Positions 35,448 through 50,852 of a stretch of DNA of 64,000 nt are shown piece after piece (position 1 is the stretch's first letter; every line of letters starts with the position of its first letter). A model generated the notes under the pieces. It saw nothing but the letters and a program-made list of their open reading frames with translations. It was not told where the DNA came from and ran no database searches. The stretch is from Xestospongia muta (Eukaryota > Porifera > Demospongiae > Haplosclerida > Petrosiidae): the NCBI GenBank assembly GCA_963693285.1, contig OY848917.1, positions 27,591,745-27,655,744 on the forward strand, given 5' to 3'. Both the position numbers and the translations under genes were made by a program.

Positions 35448-35638
35448 GGGTGGCTCTTGGTGTAACTTGACTATGATGACATCATAATAAAATGAAACGT
35501 TGTGATGTCATCATATATGATGACATCACCTAAACCTTCAACCAAAACATTAAAACATTATTTTAAATCTATGACACAAGTGATGTCATCATAGGACAAT
35601 TGTTACATCATCAGTAAAGTTATACCAAGAACCACCCG
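35448..35638. mobile_element. MITE with gatgtcatc palindromes, unit 2
   Basis: Duplicate of the element at 26372-26560 with a few substitutions and an extra tt. Confidence 0.7.
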
Positions 35639-35873
35639 TTTTTTTGTAGCACCTATAACTATCAGAAACTATTAAAGCAATTATCACACTTCTTTGTAGC
35701 TGCCATTGATCAACACAAGCATCACTATAACACCATTCTGTTCTAGTCCTATACCTAAAATATATTACATTCTAGGTTCTGTCAAATGCTATACCTAATA
35801 TATTGCAATGTGTGTGTGATCTCAATGGTCATACATCAATTAGCTTCATAATGTGTTTTATGAGCATCTCAAC

Positions 35874-36273
35874 CATATATATGACTAAAAACCCAAGATT
35901 TCATGGTCAAAGCAAATATATTGCCATAAAGTACCATTTCATAAGAGATGAAGTTTAGAAGGGAAAAATCGATGTCCAATACTGTAAGACTGAAGACATG
36001 ATTGCTGATATGCTAACAAACGGACTGTATGCTGAATGATTCATGAAACTAAGAGAAATGGCCAGAGTAAAGGAATCACACCAACAATCTAACCTAAAAT
36101 GAGAAGGAGTGTAGAAAACGAGCACTTAAAGCTCAGATTGTTTACATATTATAATATGTTTTGTATGATATCTGTGACATGAATATTCAGTGTATGAGCA
36201 CATGTATGAATTACTAGAACATTCTATCAAGTGGTGTATCTAGAATATGCTTTTTTGTTGTTACTACATTTTG
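35874..36273 (+). mobile_element. Truncated copia 3' end at the unit 2/unit 3 junction
   Basis: Same left joint as at 26799. The LTR starts at 36110 but is cut short after ttactacattttg, where about 220 bases (LTR end plus flank) present in units 1 and 2 are missing. Confidence 0.85.
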
Positions 36274-36566
36274 TAATGTTAATACAAAATTTACATGTCC
36301 ATTTATTGTCATACAGTTGATGTACTTCTTTATTCTATTTATTGATTCCTTTTATCATTGTGTCTGTTGTACTGATATACATCTGTTTGTTGTCTGTTCA
36401 CTTTGTTTTTATGTAATTAATTTGTGACATGATAATTTTATTACTCTTGATAATTAATGTCATTATAATATTCTTGAGAAAAATCCTGTCAATAATCGAA
36501 AACAGATTAATACAATGTTATAACAAAATTTCTTATTACATCACTAAATTATACACTTGATTCCAG

Positions 36567-38765
36567 TCAGTATTTTAACACTCTTGATCCACTCCATTCT
36601 GCTACATAGATATATCCTGCTTGATCAATGAAGACACCAAGAGGATTATCTATATCACCAAACGAATGAAAAGGAGTTTTGCCATTTCCACGAAACACAA
36701 CTATATCACAACCGATGGTAGATGTATTTGGTATGTGTATACTCACAACACAATCATTATTCTTCATAAAAGCAATATCACCAACATACTGTAAAGTATT
36801 ACTACTGTATCGTCCAATATAACGTCCAACAGAAGAAAATATTTCAATAATACCTTCATGATATGTTCCAACATGAATGTTACCAGAATTATCCGTTGAT
36901 ACACACCGTACATTAGACTTACACTTTATCATTATTGATCTAATGAAAGACAAGTCAGATCGAAGTACCTGAACACGCTTGTTGTATTGATCGGCTACAT
37001 AAAGTAACTCATCTTTACCAAAGTGTAATCCCGTTGGATTATCAAATTGTAGTTCACCAGATCCCATCTCTCCCACTGATGTGATAAACTTCCCATCTAA
37101 AGTAGCCTTTACTATCTTATTACTACTAACACTAACTATATTAATAATGTTATTAGCTTTATCCACAGCAATACCTCTGGGGTTTTTTACATTTAATTCA
37201 TCAGTAGGAATAGTGCGAGCTATCTCTCCTTTGTCATTATAGACTACAATAGAGTCATCATCGAAAGTAACATAAATATTTCCTTCATCATCGACATAAA
37301 GATAGGCTGGGTATGGTTTAGCAGATACAGTTAGTATCGGTTCCTTTATTTTGCTATAGTCACGTACATTGATAATATATGGACTGTCCTTGATATTGTC
37401 ATTGTATAGCTGTACATGAAGTAAATAACTACCTTCAGATGTGGGTGGGTCAACAATCAACTCATATCTTCCTTCTTCCTTATAACATACATTTACTTCG
37501 CTGATATATGATGATGACTTGTCAGTTAGCTTTGAATGGACGACAAGTTCTTCCACTGTAGCTTTCTTTCCTATTTTATCACAAATCTCAAGAACAAGAG
37601 AAGATTTACCACTATTTGGTATACCAATTGGTTGTTTAGGATTGATATCTACTAGGCTACAATCAAGTTCTTCAGAAAGAGATGAAGAAACTGAAGAAAG
37701 CTTTGTAATGGCTGATAGTACAGGCTTTGGATCTAATATACAGTAGATATCATCATTACTAACTGCTAGTTCAGTTCCCTCCACTTGTTTCATTAATGAG
37801 CTCATCACTTCACTCAAGGTACATTTAATAGCTAGGAACTCTGTTGGAGAAAACTCTTCACTAGCTTCACTACATGTACTCATAACACACTCAATGTCAC
37901 TAACAAGTTCATTCAAACTATCTAATTGACTCTGTAAAGGACTACTTTTAGTTAAAGCAAATACATCAACCTCCTTTAGTAGCTCTTGATGATGTTTCTC
38001 TAAGGCAGCAATAATAGACTGGAATGTATCGTTGATGTGACTTTTAATAGCCTCTCTATAATTTGTAATAGACAACACGACAGACTCTATCTTCTCTTTT
38101 GTCTGAGACACTGTGGAATGTTTTTTTTTTAGTGATGGAAGTGAATTAGTGATGTCAGCATTTTCTACTTTCATAGCTTCTTGTATACGACAACACTTGT
38201 GTTCTTTGTGTTCAAACATGTAACATTCATGACATATCAAACTACTACATGTAGTACAGTAGTACTTGAGAACTTCATCAGAATGATGAGTACAGTAAAT
38301 TAGTGATGATGTTAATGATGTTGATATGTTTGTTAGAGCTTCCACTTTGTGATCACGAAGAATGCGAATACTTTTATGAGACTTAATACAAAGTGAACAT
38401 AGACTAGCATCACATTGATGACAGTATGCTTCAGCCTCCTTTTTGCTATCACAACTACCACAAGATTGCTCAGATTGAATCTTAGCTAAACGACGCGCAA
38501 TGGCTGCTTCGTTCTCGAGTCGTAAGTGTCGAGGTAAACGATGCGGGGGGTGTGGACTGACCTTGTGACACGTAGGACAAGTAGTTTTCTCTTCATTTTC
38601 TTTAACGACAGAGTCTAAACATGATTTACAGAACGTATGAAGACAATGGAGAAGACGAGGATCATGATAATGACCACTACAAAGTTTACAGTTAGTGGAA
38701 GTACTAGAGGGAACAGGAGAAGTTGGGATACCACTAGTAGCCATCTTAGCAGGGAACTCAGTCAC
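36567..38765 (-). CDS. TRIM-NHL protein, copy 3
   Basis: 732 codons, intact, same domain order as copy 1. The most divergent of the three at the protein level, with about 14 private residues. These include changes next to the first RING ligands (CSGHYHD instead of CGGYYRD), K in LKKKHST (coding run of eight t on the plus strand), IINIV for IMYIV and WSGSR for WNGLR in the last NHL blade. All zinc ligands are kept. The downstream peptide gene is absent from this unit. Confidence 0.95.
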   Translation of the reverse strand: MTEFPAKMATSGIPTSPVPSSTSTNCKLCSGHYHDPRLLHCLHTFCKSCLDSVVKENEEKTTCPTCHKVSPHPPHRLPRHLRLENEAAIARRLAKIQSEQSCGSCDSKKEAEAYCHQCDASLCSLCIKSHKSIRILRDHKVEALTNISTSLTSSLIYCTHHSDEVLKYYCTTCSSLICHECYMFEHKEHKCCRIQEAMKVENADITNSLPSLKKKHSTVSQTKEKIESVVLSITNYREAIKSHINDTFQSIIAALEKHHQELLKEVDVFALTKSSPLQSQLDSLNELVSDIECVMSTCSEASEEFSPTEFLAIKCTLSEVMSSLMKQVEGTELAVSNDDIYCILDPKPVLSAITKLSSVSSSLSEELDCSLVDINPKQPIGIPNSGKSSLVLEICDKIGKKATVEELVVHSKLTDKSSSYISEVNVCYKEEGRYELIVDPPTSEGSYLLHVQLYNDNIKDSPYIINVRDYSKIKEPILTVSAKPYPAYLYVDDEGNIYVTFDDDSIVVYNDKGEIARTIPTDELNVKNPRGIAVDKANNIINIVSVSSNKIVKATLDGKFITSVGEMGSGELQFDNPTGLHFGKDELLYVADQYNKRVQVLRSDLSFIRSIMIKCKSNVRCVSTDNSGNIHVGTYHEGIIEIFSSVGRYIGRYSSNTLQYVGDIAFMKNNDCVVSIHIPNTSTIGCDIVVFRGNGKTPFHSFGDIDNPLGVFIDQAGYIYVAEWSGSRVLKY

Positions 38766-39087
38766 ACCTTCAATTATGTTGCCAATGGAAACAATGTTCT
38801 ATTCAGACAGCACCAACAAATTGAGGCATTAAGTAGTTTATTGGAAGAGCAAGTAGAGTCTGACTGGGTTCTGGTATCATGTACGAGACTTATATAACAT
38901 ATCAATTTCAGGCTATGCTAAGTGTAGTCTAAGTGCTATCCTCTCTTGACTCCATGAAGGCAACTGGTCTATATGGAATTAGTTCAAACTTAAAATCATG
39001 TGCTTCAGTCTTGTAAACTCTCTTTATCAACTGTTTCTCTATGCTTTTAACAAAAACTAAAATTCAGAAGACTGGTGTTTTCACCTG

Positions 39088-39748
39088 ATCTTCAAAGATG
39101 GAGACAAAGTCATCAGTTAAGAATTATCGTCCAATTTTACTTATATAGCTTCATTTGTGCTTGAATGTATATAATGTACAACCAAATTTCTGATCACATC
39201 TTTTGGTTACCAAGTCAATTCAGATTTATGAAAATTCAACCCTTTATCAACTCCTTTATTCCTCTCTGATATATTTGACTCTTTTGATAAGAAAGCTGGT
39301 ACTGATACATGTGGCTATAGTTCAAGACCTATTTGACTTCTTGATTTCAAAAGTATTTGTTAACCAGCAATCTTATATATTGTCCTGTTTGTTGTCTCTA
39401 GAGTTCCTCAAGATAGTTTTCTTGGGCCTATTCTGTTTCTACCATATGTGAATGATATGTATTCCTAACGTTGTTTTTAAGTCCAAACTACTTATGCTGA
39501 TGACACCAAACTTTATCACCTTAAAGTCTCCTAGTGACTGTATTAAACTTCAAGATGACATATGTACACTTAATACATGGTCTACACAATGGAAATTATA
39601 TTTCAATACTTCAAAATGTATTGTCATAAACTTTTCAAGAAAACAATAATCTGATCATGTCTACTAAGTCTATTGGTGTTCACCTTACCGATAAAAAATT
39701 GTGATAACTTTCTAATAACTAGACCAAACATTTTATTAAACTCTTGCT
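39088..39748 (+). mobile_element. LINE reverse-transcriptase remnant and end of unit 3
   Basis: Same remnant as in units 1 and 2 (SGVPQD-like segment disrupted, YADDT near 39495). Homology with the other units stops at about 39748, right after ttttattaaactct, which marks the far end of the triplication. Confidence 0.75.
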
Positions 39749-39760
39749 TTCTATAATCTT

Positions 39761-39807
39761 TGTTGCTAGAGGAGGTTCACATATGTAAACCTCCTCAATC
39801 TAGCAAC
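39761..39807. repeat. Inverted repeat at the triplication breakpoint
   Basis: tgttgctagaggaggtt and aacctcctcaatctagcaaca pair around a ten-base loop, with one small bulge. It lies about a dozen bases beyond the point where unit 3 loses similarity to units 1 and 2. Confidence 0.8.
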
Positions 39808-39869
39808 AAACAGTATACTTCAGACTTCCATAACAGTTTAGTATCTAAGAATGTTCCTTATCACAATCC

Positions 39870-40370
39870 CTAGACCTCAACTCATGAGCCAAACCTTCAC
39901 ATGAACACCTTTTTAGATACACTTGTATCTGAGCTCATTCAACTACAAAATGGCATTATAATGATTGTGTTTTCATCAACTTCAACATATGAAATTCCTA
40001 TTAGATGCTCTTACACATTGGGATGTAGCAATCTTTGGATTATTTCCTACTCCTTTGTATACCCAATTAGAACGCAACAGTAGCTTTCTTCCTGTAAAGA
40101 TACATCACTTTGGTCCTGTTTCTTTCAGTGTTGTAGATGAGGTTTCAAACTTGACAATAGCTATTTGTTTATGGTATCTCCCCCATTGACAATTTGGTAG
40201 GATAGGTAAGCCTGTGCAATTCTGGTGTGCTGATAAATTTGAACATCCAAGTTATTATAGTTTTGTTTCTATACGATTAATAAAGCAGCGTTGTTCATAT
40301 TCAAAGATCTGCATCCATGAGGACGGTTGTTGTAGAGTGAAAAAATCTTTGTTCTCTTAACATTTGTATT
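39870..40370 (+). pseudogene. tnp2/CACTA-type transposase remnant
   Basis: Broken frames. Readable pieces are LHMNTFLDTLVSELIQLQNG (39893-39952), then in another frame STSTYEIPIRC near 39980, then FGPVSFSVVDEVSNLTIA near 40110 and KPVQFWCADKFEHPSYYSF with RLIKQRCSY up to about 40300. The first two match the FL.PLV.EL..LW.G ... IRCALL pattern of the tnp2-type transposase family (CACTA/EnSpm). The last resembles the C-terminal part of such proteins. Identification is by pattern only. Confidence 0.45.
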
Positions 40371-42027
40371 TTTCACACTTGCATTCAGACAAAGTTTCAT
40401 GTATTATTACTATCGACCCAAGTTAGCATGAATTTCTGTACTAAATTAAATTCAATAATATTTATGCCTCATTCTATATGTTAACTAAATGTGACCTATC
40501 TATCCATTATCCTACATCTACTAATAGGTGACATATTTGACACATTATAGGTAACAAATTATTTCAGATATCATTAGCTGACCAAAATGTGGCATATACT
40601 GTATCAGGACAACTACAGTAAATCATGAGGATACCTCAGGCTCAACTATCCTGTTCATATCCAATAAGCCAAATTTACAGGATAGTTAGCTTTTTGTCTA
40701 GTGCTATTAACAATGCATTGTCAAAATAACATGCACTGTAGAAATGACATTCAGTGACAGTAACATTCAATTGTAACTATAACAATGCTCTGCCCTAGGA
40801 AGAGTTTGAATTGTTATATTAACACTGAAATTGTTAGTACATCATGTTTTTACTATTTTAACAATACTTTATTAATTCATGTTATTCAATTGTTACATCT
40901 ACAATGAAATATTTATGACATGTGAGCAAAGACAAATGTATGTGTTATAGTCGCCAACACAATGATGTGATGATATACATTGCTTATAAAAAAGTTTGGA
41001 GAGCAAGATCACAGTTGTGATAACGATTTCTGGATGACGTACGATGAGAGATGTTTGTTGATACCGATTATTTGAAATATTTCAACTACAAATACAGGTA
41101 TACCACAGATTAAAATGATAGACTTAATTTGGGCAAAAACAGGGAGATCATCATCTTGCCAAGCACATAAAACAAATTCAAATGGATAATATTCCTCTCC
41201 ATAAATCTTAATTCAATTTGTCCTGAAGTAAAAATAAGTTGATAATTAGTCTGCACTCTTTACTATATGACTTAGTAATTACAAATATCATTAATTAATA
41301 ACAGTTATATGCAATCATCATACAATTTAATAATACTGATGTCCTATATAAAAGTATTGATTTACTTTGTTAGAATCGTATCTAGATCTGTTTAGGGAAG
41401 TACATCTAGTATTGCTTGAAGCATGGAATCATCTCCTAATCTCCCAATGGTTTTACCTATTAGAAAAAAAAGAATGATGCATTTACTAAGTATTTGACAC
41501 ATGTAGATATGTATAGTGTAAACAATTAGATGGAAATTGACACAATTATAAAACTAACTAAGATGGTCCACAATCAAGCTCCTCATAAGTAAAAATCTGC
41601 CTTGCAAGTATGCACACAAGAGCCGTTGATGATGTTTTGTTACAGTGTATGGGACATTCTTAATGTTACTAGCTCTAGCTATCTGCCTGAAATAAGAATT
41701 TTTAGCTTCCATACACATGCAAATTCATCAGATATTTACTTACTCAAGCAATTGCTTTGGAAAATGAAGCATGTAGTGCATCTTCAGAATTATATTCACA
41801 TCAGGATAACAATATCTAAATTGATCATGGTGTTGTTTAATTAACACTTTCAGTGTACATGAAAGGGTTGGTGTAATTACTACTACTATAGTTTAGATAA
41901 GACAGTAGTCAGGCCAGTTTGGTATAATATAAGATATTCTGAATTAATAATGACAAGTTAGCAACTGTGTACATGTAAATATGACAATAACTCGATATTT
42001 TCAAAAGTAGTTTAATTCATATACATA
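40371..42027. other. No gene; AT-rich spacer
   Basis: Nothing recognised apart from a diverged copy of the 1.5-4.6 kb tandem repeat block at about 41885-41990. The frame at 41602-41844 has no supporting features. Confidence 0.4.
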
Positions 42028-42035
42028 GAATGTTC

Positions 42036-42610
42036 TAGTGTTGTAAAAGTATTGAATTTGTATTTAGTTACTGTTATTGTTATTGTACAAAATTTGTTTG
42101 AATTTTAGTTTTTGTTATTGATTGTTCACAAAATTGATGTGAGTATTTGCTTTAGTTATTTTTAGTGAATCATATTTTTGTTATTGTTATTGATGAAAGT
42201 CTATTTTAAAGGTAACATTTAAGTGCCAAATGTACAACACAAATGTTTAAGTAAAATTACATTGGGACCTTTTTGACTTTGCCTAGGCTGACTCTTTTTC
42301 CTTTATAATGTTCTTCTCCTTTTGAATGAAACAAATAAATCCTTATATAAACAGCCAAGTCAGGTGATGACTCGTGGTATTGTAAAAGTTCTTTGACCAT
42401 TCAATAGGTCTATGCACCTTGTTTACACATCAACGTGTTAATAATTTTTATTTTATTTTACTAGTATAGAGTTGCAATTTTTGTTTTAGTTATTGTTTGT
42501 TAATGATTTCTAACTAATTTTAGTTATAGTTTTGTTATTGTTAACAATAATCATTTCCCTTTTACAAAAATGCTTTTAGTTTTAGTTATTGTTAAACAAT
42601 TACAACACTA
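42036..42610. mobile_element. hAT-like MITE with 8-base target duplication
   Basis: Terminal inverted repeats tagtgttgtaa / ttacaacacta (11 bases, perfect) are flanked by a perfect 8-base direct repeat gaatgttc (42028-42035 and 42611-42618). An 8-base duplication and a TAGTG/CAGTG start are hallmarks of hAT elements. The 575-base interior has no transposase; it is T-rich with many copies of ttagttattgtta. Confidence 0.85.
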
Positions 42611-43023
42611 GAATGTTCATTATATAATACTGGAACAAATAAATGACTATATATTCATTGTATGAGTACAAATGTATTACTCTTCTTCAATTTAAATAAA
42701 TTGTAACAGTATAACTTACTATTTAACTAGTTAGTTAGGTCAGTTATTATTGTTAGTACAACTTATTTATTTGTTAAATCAACTATCTATTCACAAGGTT
42801 GATTGAGTTAGTATTACCTTTTCAGATATATATATATATATATAATAACATTCTGCTATTCAGTGTAAAGGTTGGTTATTATTGTTATTACCAATTTAAG
42901 AGCGCAGCACAAGCAGATACATTAGTACCAATAATAAAGTGATACAAATTATTTATATCAATGCCATAATTCACTATAAAAAAGGTAAAGAAAAGGTTAG
43001 AACATTAGCTCACTACATTAAAA

Positions 43024-43882
43024 ATGATTTGTAAGATTTTCTTCATTGTTGTCAATGTTAGTACAACTTATACAATGTAGTGAAGGTATGATTATACATA
43101 ATAAAATTGATATTTATTCTATATTTCAGACTCTTCAAACAAGGCTGTCTCTTCTCCTGTAAAATGAAATGCACATGACTCCAATACTACTGACTGTACT
43201 ATAAAACATCCTTATTTTAAGATCTTACAAGGTCAAGATGGACGTGATGGCTTACCTGGGAGAGATGGTAAGAAAGGAGACAAAGGTGATAAAGAAGACA
43301 AAGGAGATCGTGGTGCACAAGGACCACCTGGACCAAAAAAAGCTGGTGTAGTCTACACACGATGGGGTAGAAAGTCTTGTCCTTATAACACAGGAGCACA
43401 GCTGCTTTATGAAGGAATAGCTGGTGGTAGTCATTACTCTCACAGTGGTGGTGGTGCTAATTATATCTGTCTGCCTAAAGTACCTGATTACTTGAGTACG
43501 GCTAATCCACCAACAGAGTCCTATTTGTATGGAGCTGAATATCAACATGTAAACAACATATTTCCTTCTAAAAATGATCATAATGTTCCTTGTGCTGTAT
43601 GTTATACTTCTAAAGAAAGTTGTTAAACTAATGATACCAGCTAAAACTGTCTGCCCTACATCATGGACTGTAGAATATGTAGGTTACCTCATGGCTGTAC
43701 GTCACATTCATAAGAGGAATGCTGTATATGAGTGTGTTGATAAAGATGCTGAGTCTATTTTTAGTAGTTCTGGCGATATTGATGGTGCCCTTTTCTATTT
43801 TGTTAGAACAATTTGTACTGGTCTTCCATGTCCTCCCTATGTCAACAATAGGGTTATTACTTGTGTTGTATGTACTAAATAA
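43024..43882 (+). pseudogene. Short-chain collagen C4-like pseudogene
   Basis: Close paralogue of the gene at 5981-6837, with the same exon-intron layout, TATA-like box and flanks. Lesions: one extra base in the signal exon leading to an early stop; TGA in place of an Arg codon near 43168; a frameshift near 43612-43622 followed by a stop. One Gly-X-Y triplet has also lost its glycine (GDKEDK). The C-terminal Cys-rich domain is otherwise well kept, including the GGVVYTRWG-like start and the ITCVVCTK end, so loss of function looks fairly recent. An unusual rescued isoform cannot be excluded, but several independent breaks argue against it. Confidence 0.85.
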
Positions 43883-44400
43883 TGATATGACATTAATTTG
43901 GTTACATGTATTACCAAATTCTAATGTGCCCCTTTTTAATTTTATTGTCTTATGTGCTTCTTTATTTCATTATTATTTCATAAAACTTTTTGATATATAC
44001 ATTTTGTGTAGTGTGTGCTAAAAGTATGTATATTAATTGATATTGATTTTAGTGAATATTATTTTATATTCAGAAGTTTCTGTAAGTCAAATATTCAATA
44101 TTACTGCTAAGTACAGTGGATTAGTTTGTTACATTTACTTACTGGATGCATATGTAGAATGGCAGATACTATGTTTGTGATAGCTAAAAGAAGGTATTTG
44201 TCAAACATAAGATTGATTGTGTTCTGATAACATCTAGTTCAGTTATTATTGTATGCACAAAATTAAATGATATAAAATAGAGTCCATATCTGAGTTCAAT
44301 TTCTATAAATTTAATAATATAATTTTAAAATTGAACTTAATAAATAAAATGTACTAAAAAGATTATTGTTGTGATATTATCAATCAGTGAGCTGATCCTA

Positions 44401-45034
44401 GACTTTGTCGAAGGAGAGAAGATGTACAGTAAAGTATGTACACATGGTCTAAACAAGGTCTATCTGCATGTACTTTGTCAGAATAGACTATAATTCTTAT
44501 ATCACTTTAAAACAAATGACTATTTTTATACTAGATATCTAAGTTCATAATTATGTTAAGATGAAGGAAGAAGTAGTTGTTTATCAGTACACAAAATATT
44601 GCTTAATAAACAAAAGATGCTCCATTGTCAAAGCTAGTATGAAGTGCAAATTTGAAAAACAATATCACAGTAATCTAGACACTGGAAATTTGATTCTTTT
44701 AAAGTTGTGGCTTACACCATTTAATGACACAAAGAGCCATGAACATACTAGCATCATAGGTTAGAAGCAAAATAAGCCACGAACATGCACTGACAAACAG
44801 CACTAATATTTAGTCAAAACCATAATACATACACAAAACCTTAATCATAAGTTTTAAACTAGCCACAGAAAAACTTTAAAATTATGAAAGTTATGATTTA
44901 AAATAAGCTTGAGGAAAATGTGGCAGGAAGTTTATTGAACTATGTATACATGCATCAGCTACTTAGGGAAGCTGAGATCAGACATCTATTTCTACTCTCA
45001 ATTAATTACACATATACTACTACTTTAATATTGT
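44401..45034. mobile_element. 634-base insertion of unknown type
   Basis: Defined by comparison: the collagen copy 1 flank runs straight from gggagctga to cctaaacccc (7366-7385). In copy 2 the same point is split by 634 bases bordered by tccta on both sides (44396-44400 and 45035-45039). No inverted ends. A 67-codon frame at 44561-44764 starts MKEEVVVYQYTKYC and is not recognised. Probably a non-autonomous element; alternatively copy 1 suffered the deletion. Confidence 0.45.
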
Positions 45035-45179
45035 TCCTAAACCCCACCCCCAAACCCTCCTAAATTCTAAACATGAACATGGTTAAATATATAAAATTAG
45101 ATGAACTGTAATAATTTAATCTATATGTAGTTTGTACTGTAAATCAGCTTAATATATGCTATACTTCAAAATCCATAGA

Positions 45180-45360
45180 CATCAGTTTTTTAGAAATAAA
45201 AGCAGAAAATGTAACATTGACTTTACAAATTGCAAATTAGTTGACTAACAAGTGAAAGGATGCCTAATTTAGTGGAAATTCATAACAATAAAATAACTTT
45301 AACAAACACAATTATGAAGGTGTACCTTGGAGCTATGGTCTTGCCAACTTTCAAGGTGCC
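45180..45360. repeat. Interspersed repeat (copies at 7540-7700 and, inverted, 56985-57130)
   Basis: All three share tttgcaaattagttgactaa-like, cctaatttagtgg-like and caataaaataa strings. The 45 kb copy and the inverted 57 kb copy also share the extension ctatggtcttgcca. The copy at 7.6 kb belongs to the collagen duplication; the inverted one is independent, so the block is mobile or once was. Confidence 0.6.
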
Positions 45361-45987
45361 TACTTACAACGAATGTGTGTGTATAATTAATATGCTACAC
45401 ATAGGTGCCAACTGTCCCCAAGTTTGGGGACAGTACCCAAGCTAACAGCTCTGTCACCATGTGCCCAAAGGGTTACTACAGCTCTATTGATTTGTCCCCA
45501 AAGCTAGATCCAACAAAAATTGACAGCTAGCTTATTGTGGTTCACAGGACCAAAATGTCAATGAGCAGTTAATATTAATTATAATAAATGTTAACACCAT
45601 ATACATGAAATTTATACATATGTGGCAGCTACTGCTTTAGAAGTCTCCCTAAACTTGTTGTGAAGTCATAGGTACCAATTAAACACAAGCCACACCCCTT
45701 AAATTGTGAGAACCACACCCACTATGATATAATAATAAACAATATTTTATACACAAGAATGAGCTCCCGATCTAATTAACAAAAGTACTTGATTTAGATC
45801 TAAAAGTTACTAAATATAATCAACATTAAAACTAAACCACAACAATATATAGTAGCATATATATAAATATAAAATAAAGGTTAACAAAAGTACTTAGAAA
45901 TAGCTAAATATAATCAACATTAAAACTAAACCACAGCAATATATAGTAGCGTACTTATAGAATTTATTGGTTTGCTTTATATGTATA
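45361..45987. other. Spacer with a gtcccca palindrome and a short duplication
   Basis: gtccccaagtttggggac (45414-45431) is a perfect palindrome in a small less AT-rich patch. Two copies of aatataatcaacattaaaac followed by taaaccaca occur near 45815 and 45905. No gene. Confidence 0.5.
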
Positions 45988-50185
<4,198 letters not shown>

Positions 50186-50435
50186 TTCACTTCGCAAACG
50201 TCATACAGGAAGTACTGTTAATTCTAATAATGACTATATAATTGACTGTTTCCTATCATAAAATAGGCGTTGCGATTACAGATAATAAGTATCGTGACAA
50301 TGTACACAAGGGCAGAAATTAAAAAGAAATTGAACAACCTACCAGATGAAATAATTGACTTCCAAATGACACTAATATATTGTTCTCTGGTTGGTTAAAT
50401 TGTCTCTTAATATAATGTGATATAGATGGTATTAG

Positions 50436-50852
50436 GTGGTTCATATAGGACAGTCAGTCATTTTTATCCATATAACAAAAATAGCAATAGTTCTGTACAT
50501 TTTTGCAATATTAACAACTGTAGCTGGTTTTCTTTTACTTTGTTTTATAAAACGACATATTGCAATTGATCTATTAATTGGAATATTATATAGTAAATTG
50601 AGTATAAAGTATACATCAGTAAACATTGCCTTAAATAGTGAATTGGGTCACAACTGGTTGTATTACACTATTAAGAGTTTAATAGTATTACTTTCATTGC
50701 TACTATATTGTTTTGTGTCAAGGCAGTATAAACAAAGACTAAGAGATGAACCATCAACAATTAATGAACGTGTCATTATAGAAAAGTACTGGGAAAGGAC
50801 ATTAAATAGAAAAGAAGACATAAAAGAACAGGAATATAGTGAAATATGTTAA
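50436..50852 (+). pseudogene. Internally deleted fragment of the POT/SLC15-like transporter
   Basis: 138 codons matching two separated parts of the gene at 54747: GQSVIFIHIT...CFIKRHI fused directly to LLIGILYSKLSIK...YYTIKSLIV. It then continues in frame through the last membrane helix (LLSLLLYCFVSRQYKQR) and a charged tail ending EQEYSEIC. About 640 coding bases between the two parts are gone and nothing is left of the N-terminal half. It is the only copy in the window with an unbroken C-terminal tail, which makes it the reference for the stop codon in the longer gene. Confidence 0.8.

Noticed and set aside
41602..41844. 80-codon frame between the tnp2 remnant and the hAT MITE
   Set aside because: No domain, no homologous copy and no splice or promoter context.
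44561..44764. 67-codon frame inside the 634-base insertion as a gene
   Set aside because: No family resemblance and no second copy to compare; kept only as a detail of the insertion.
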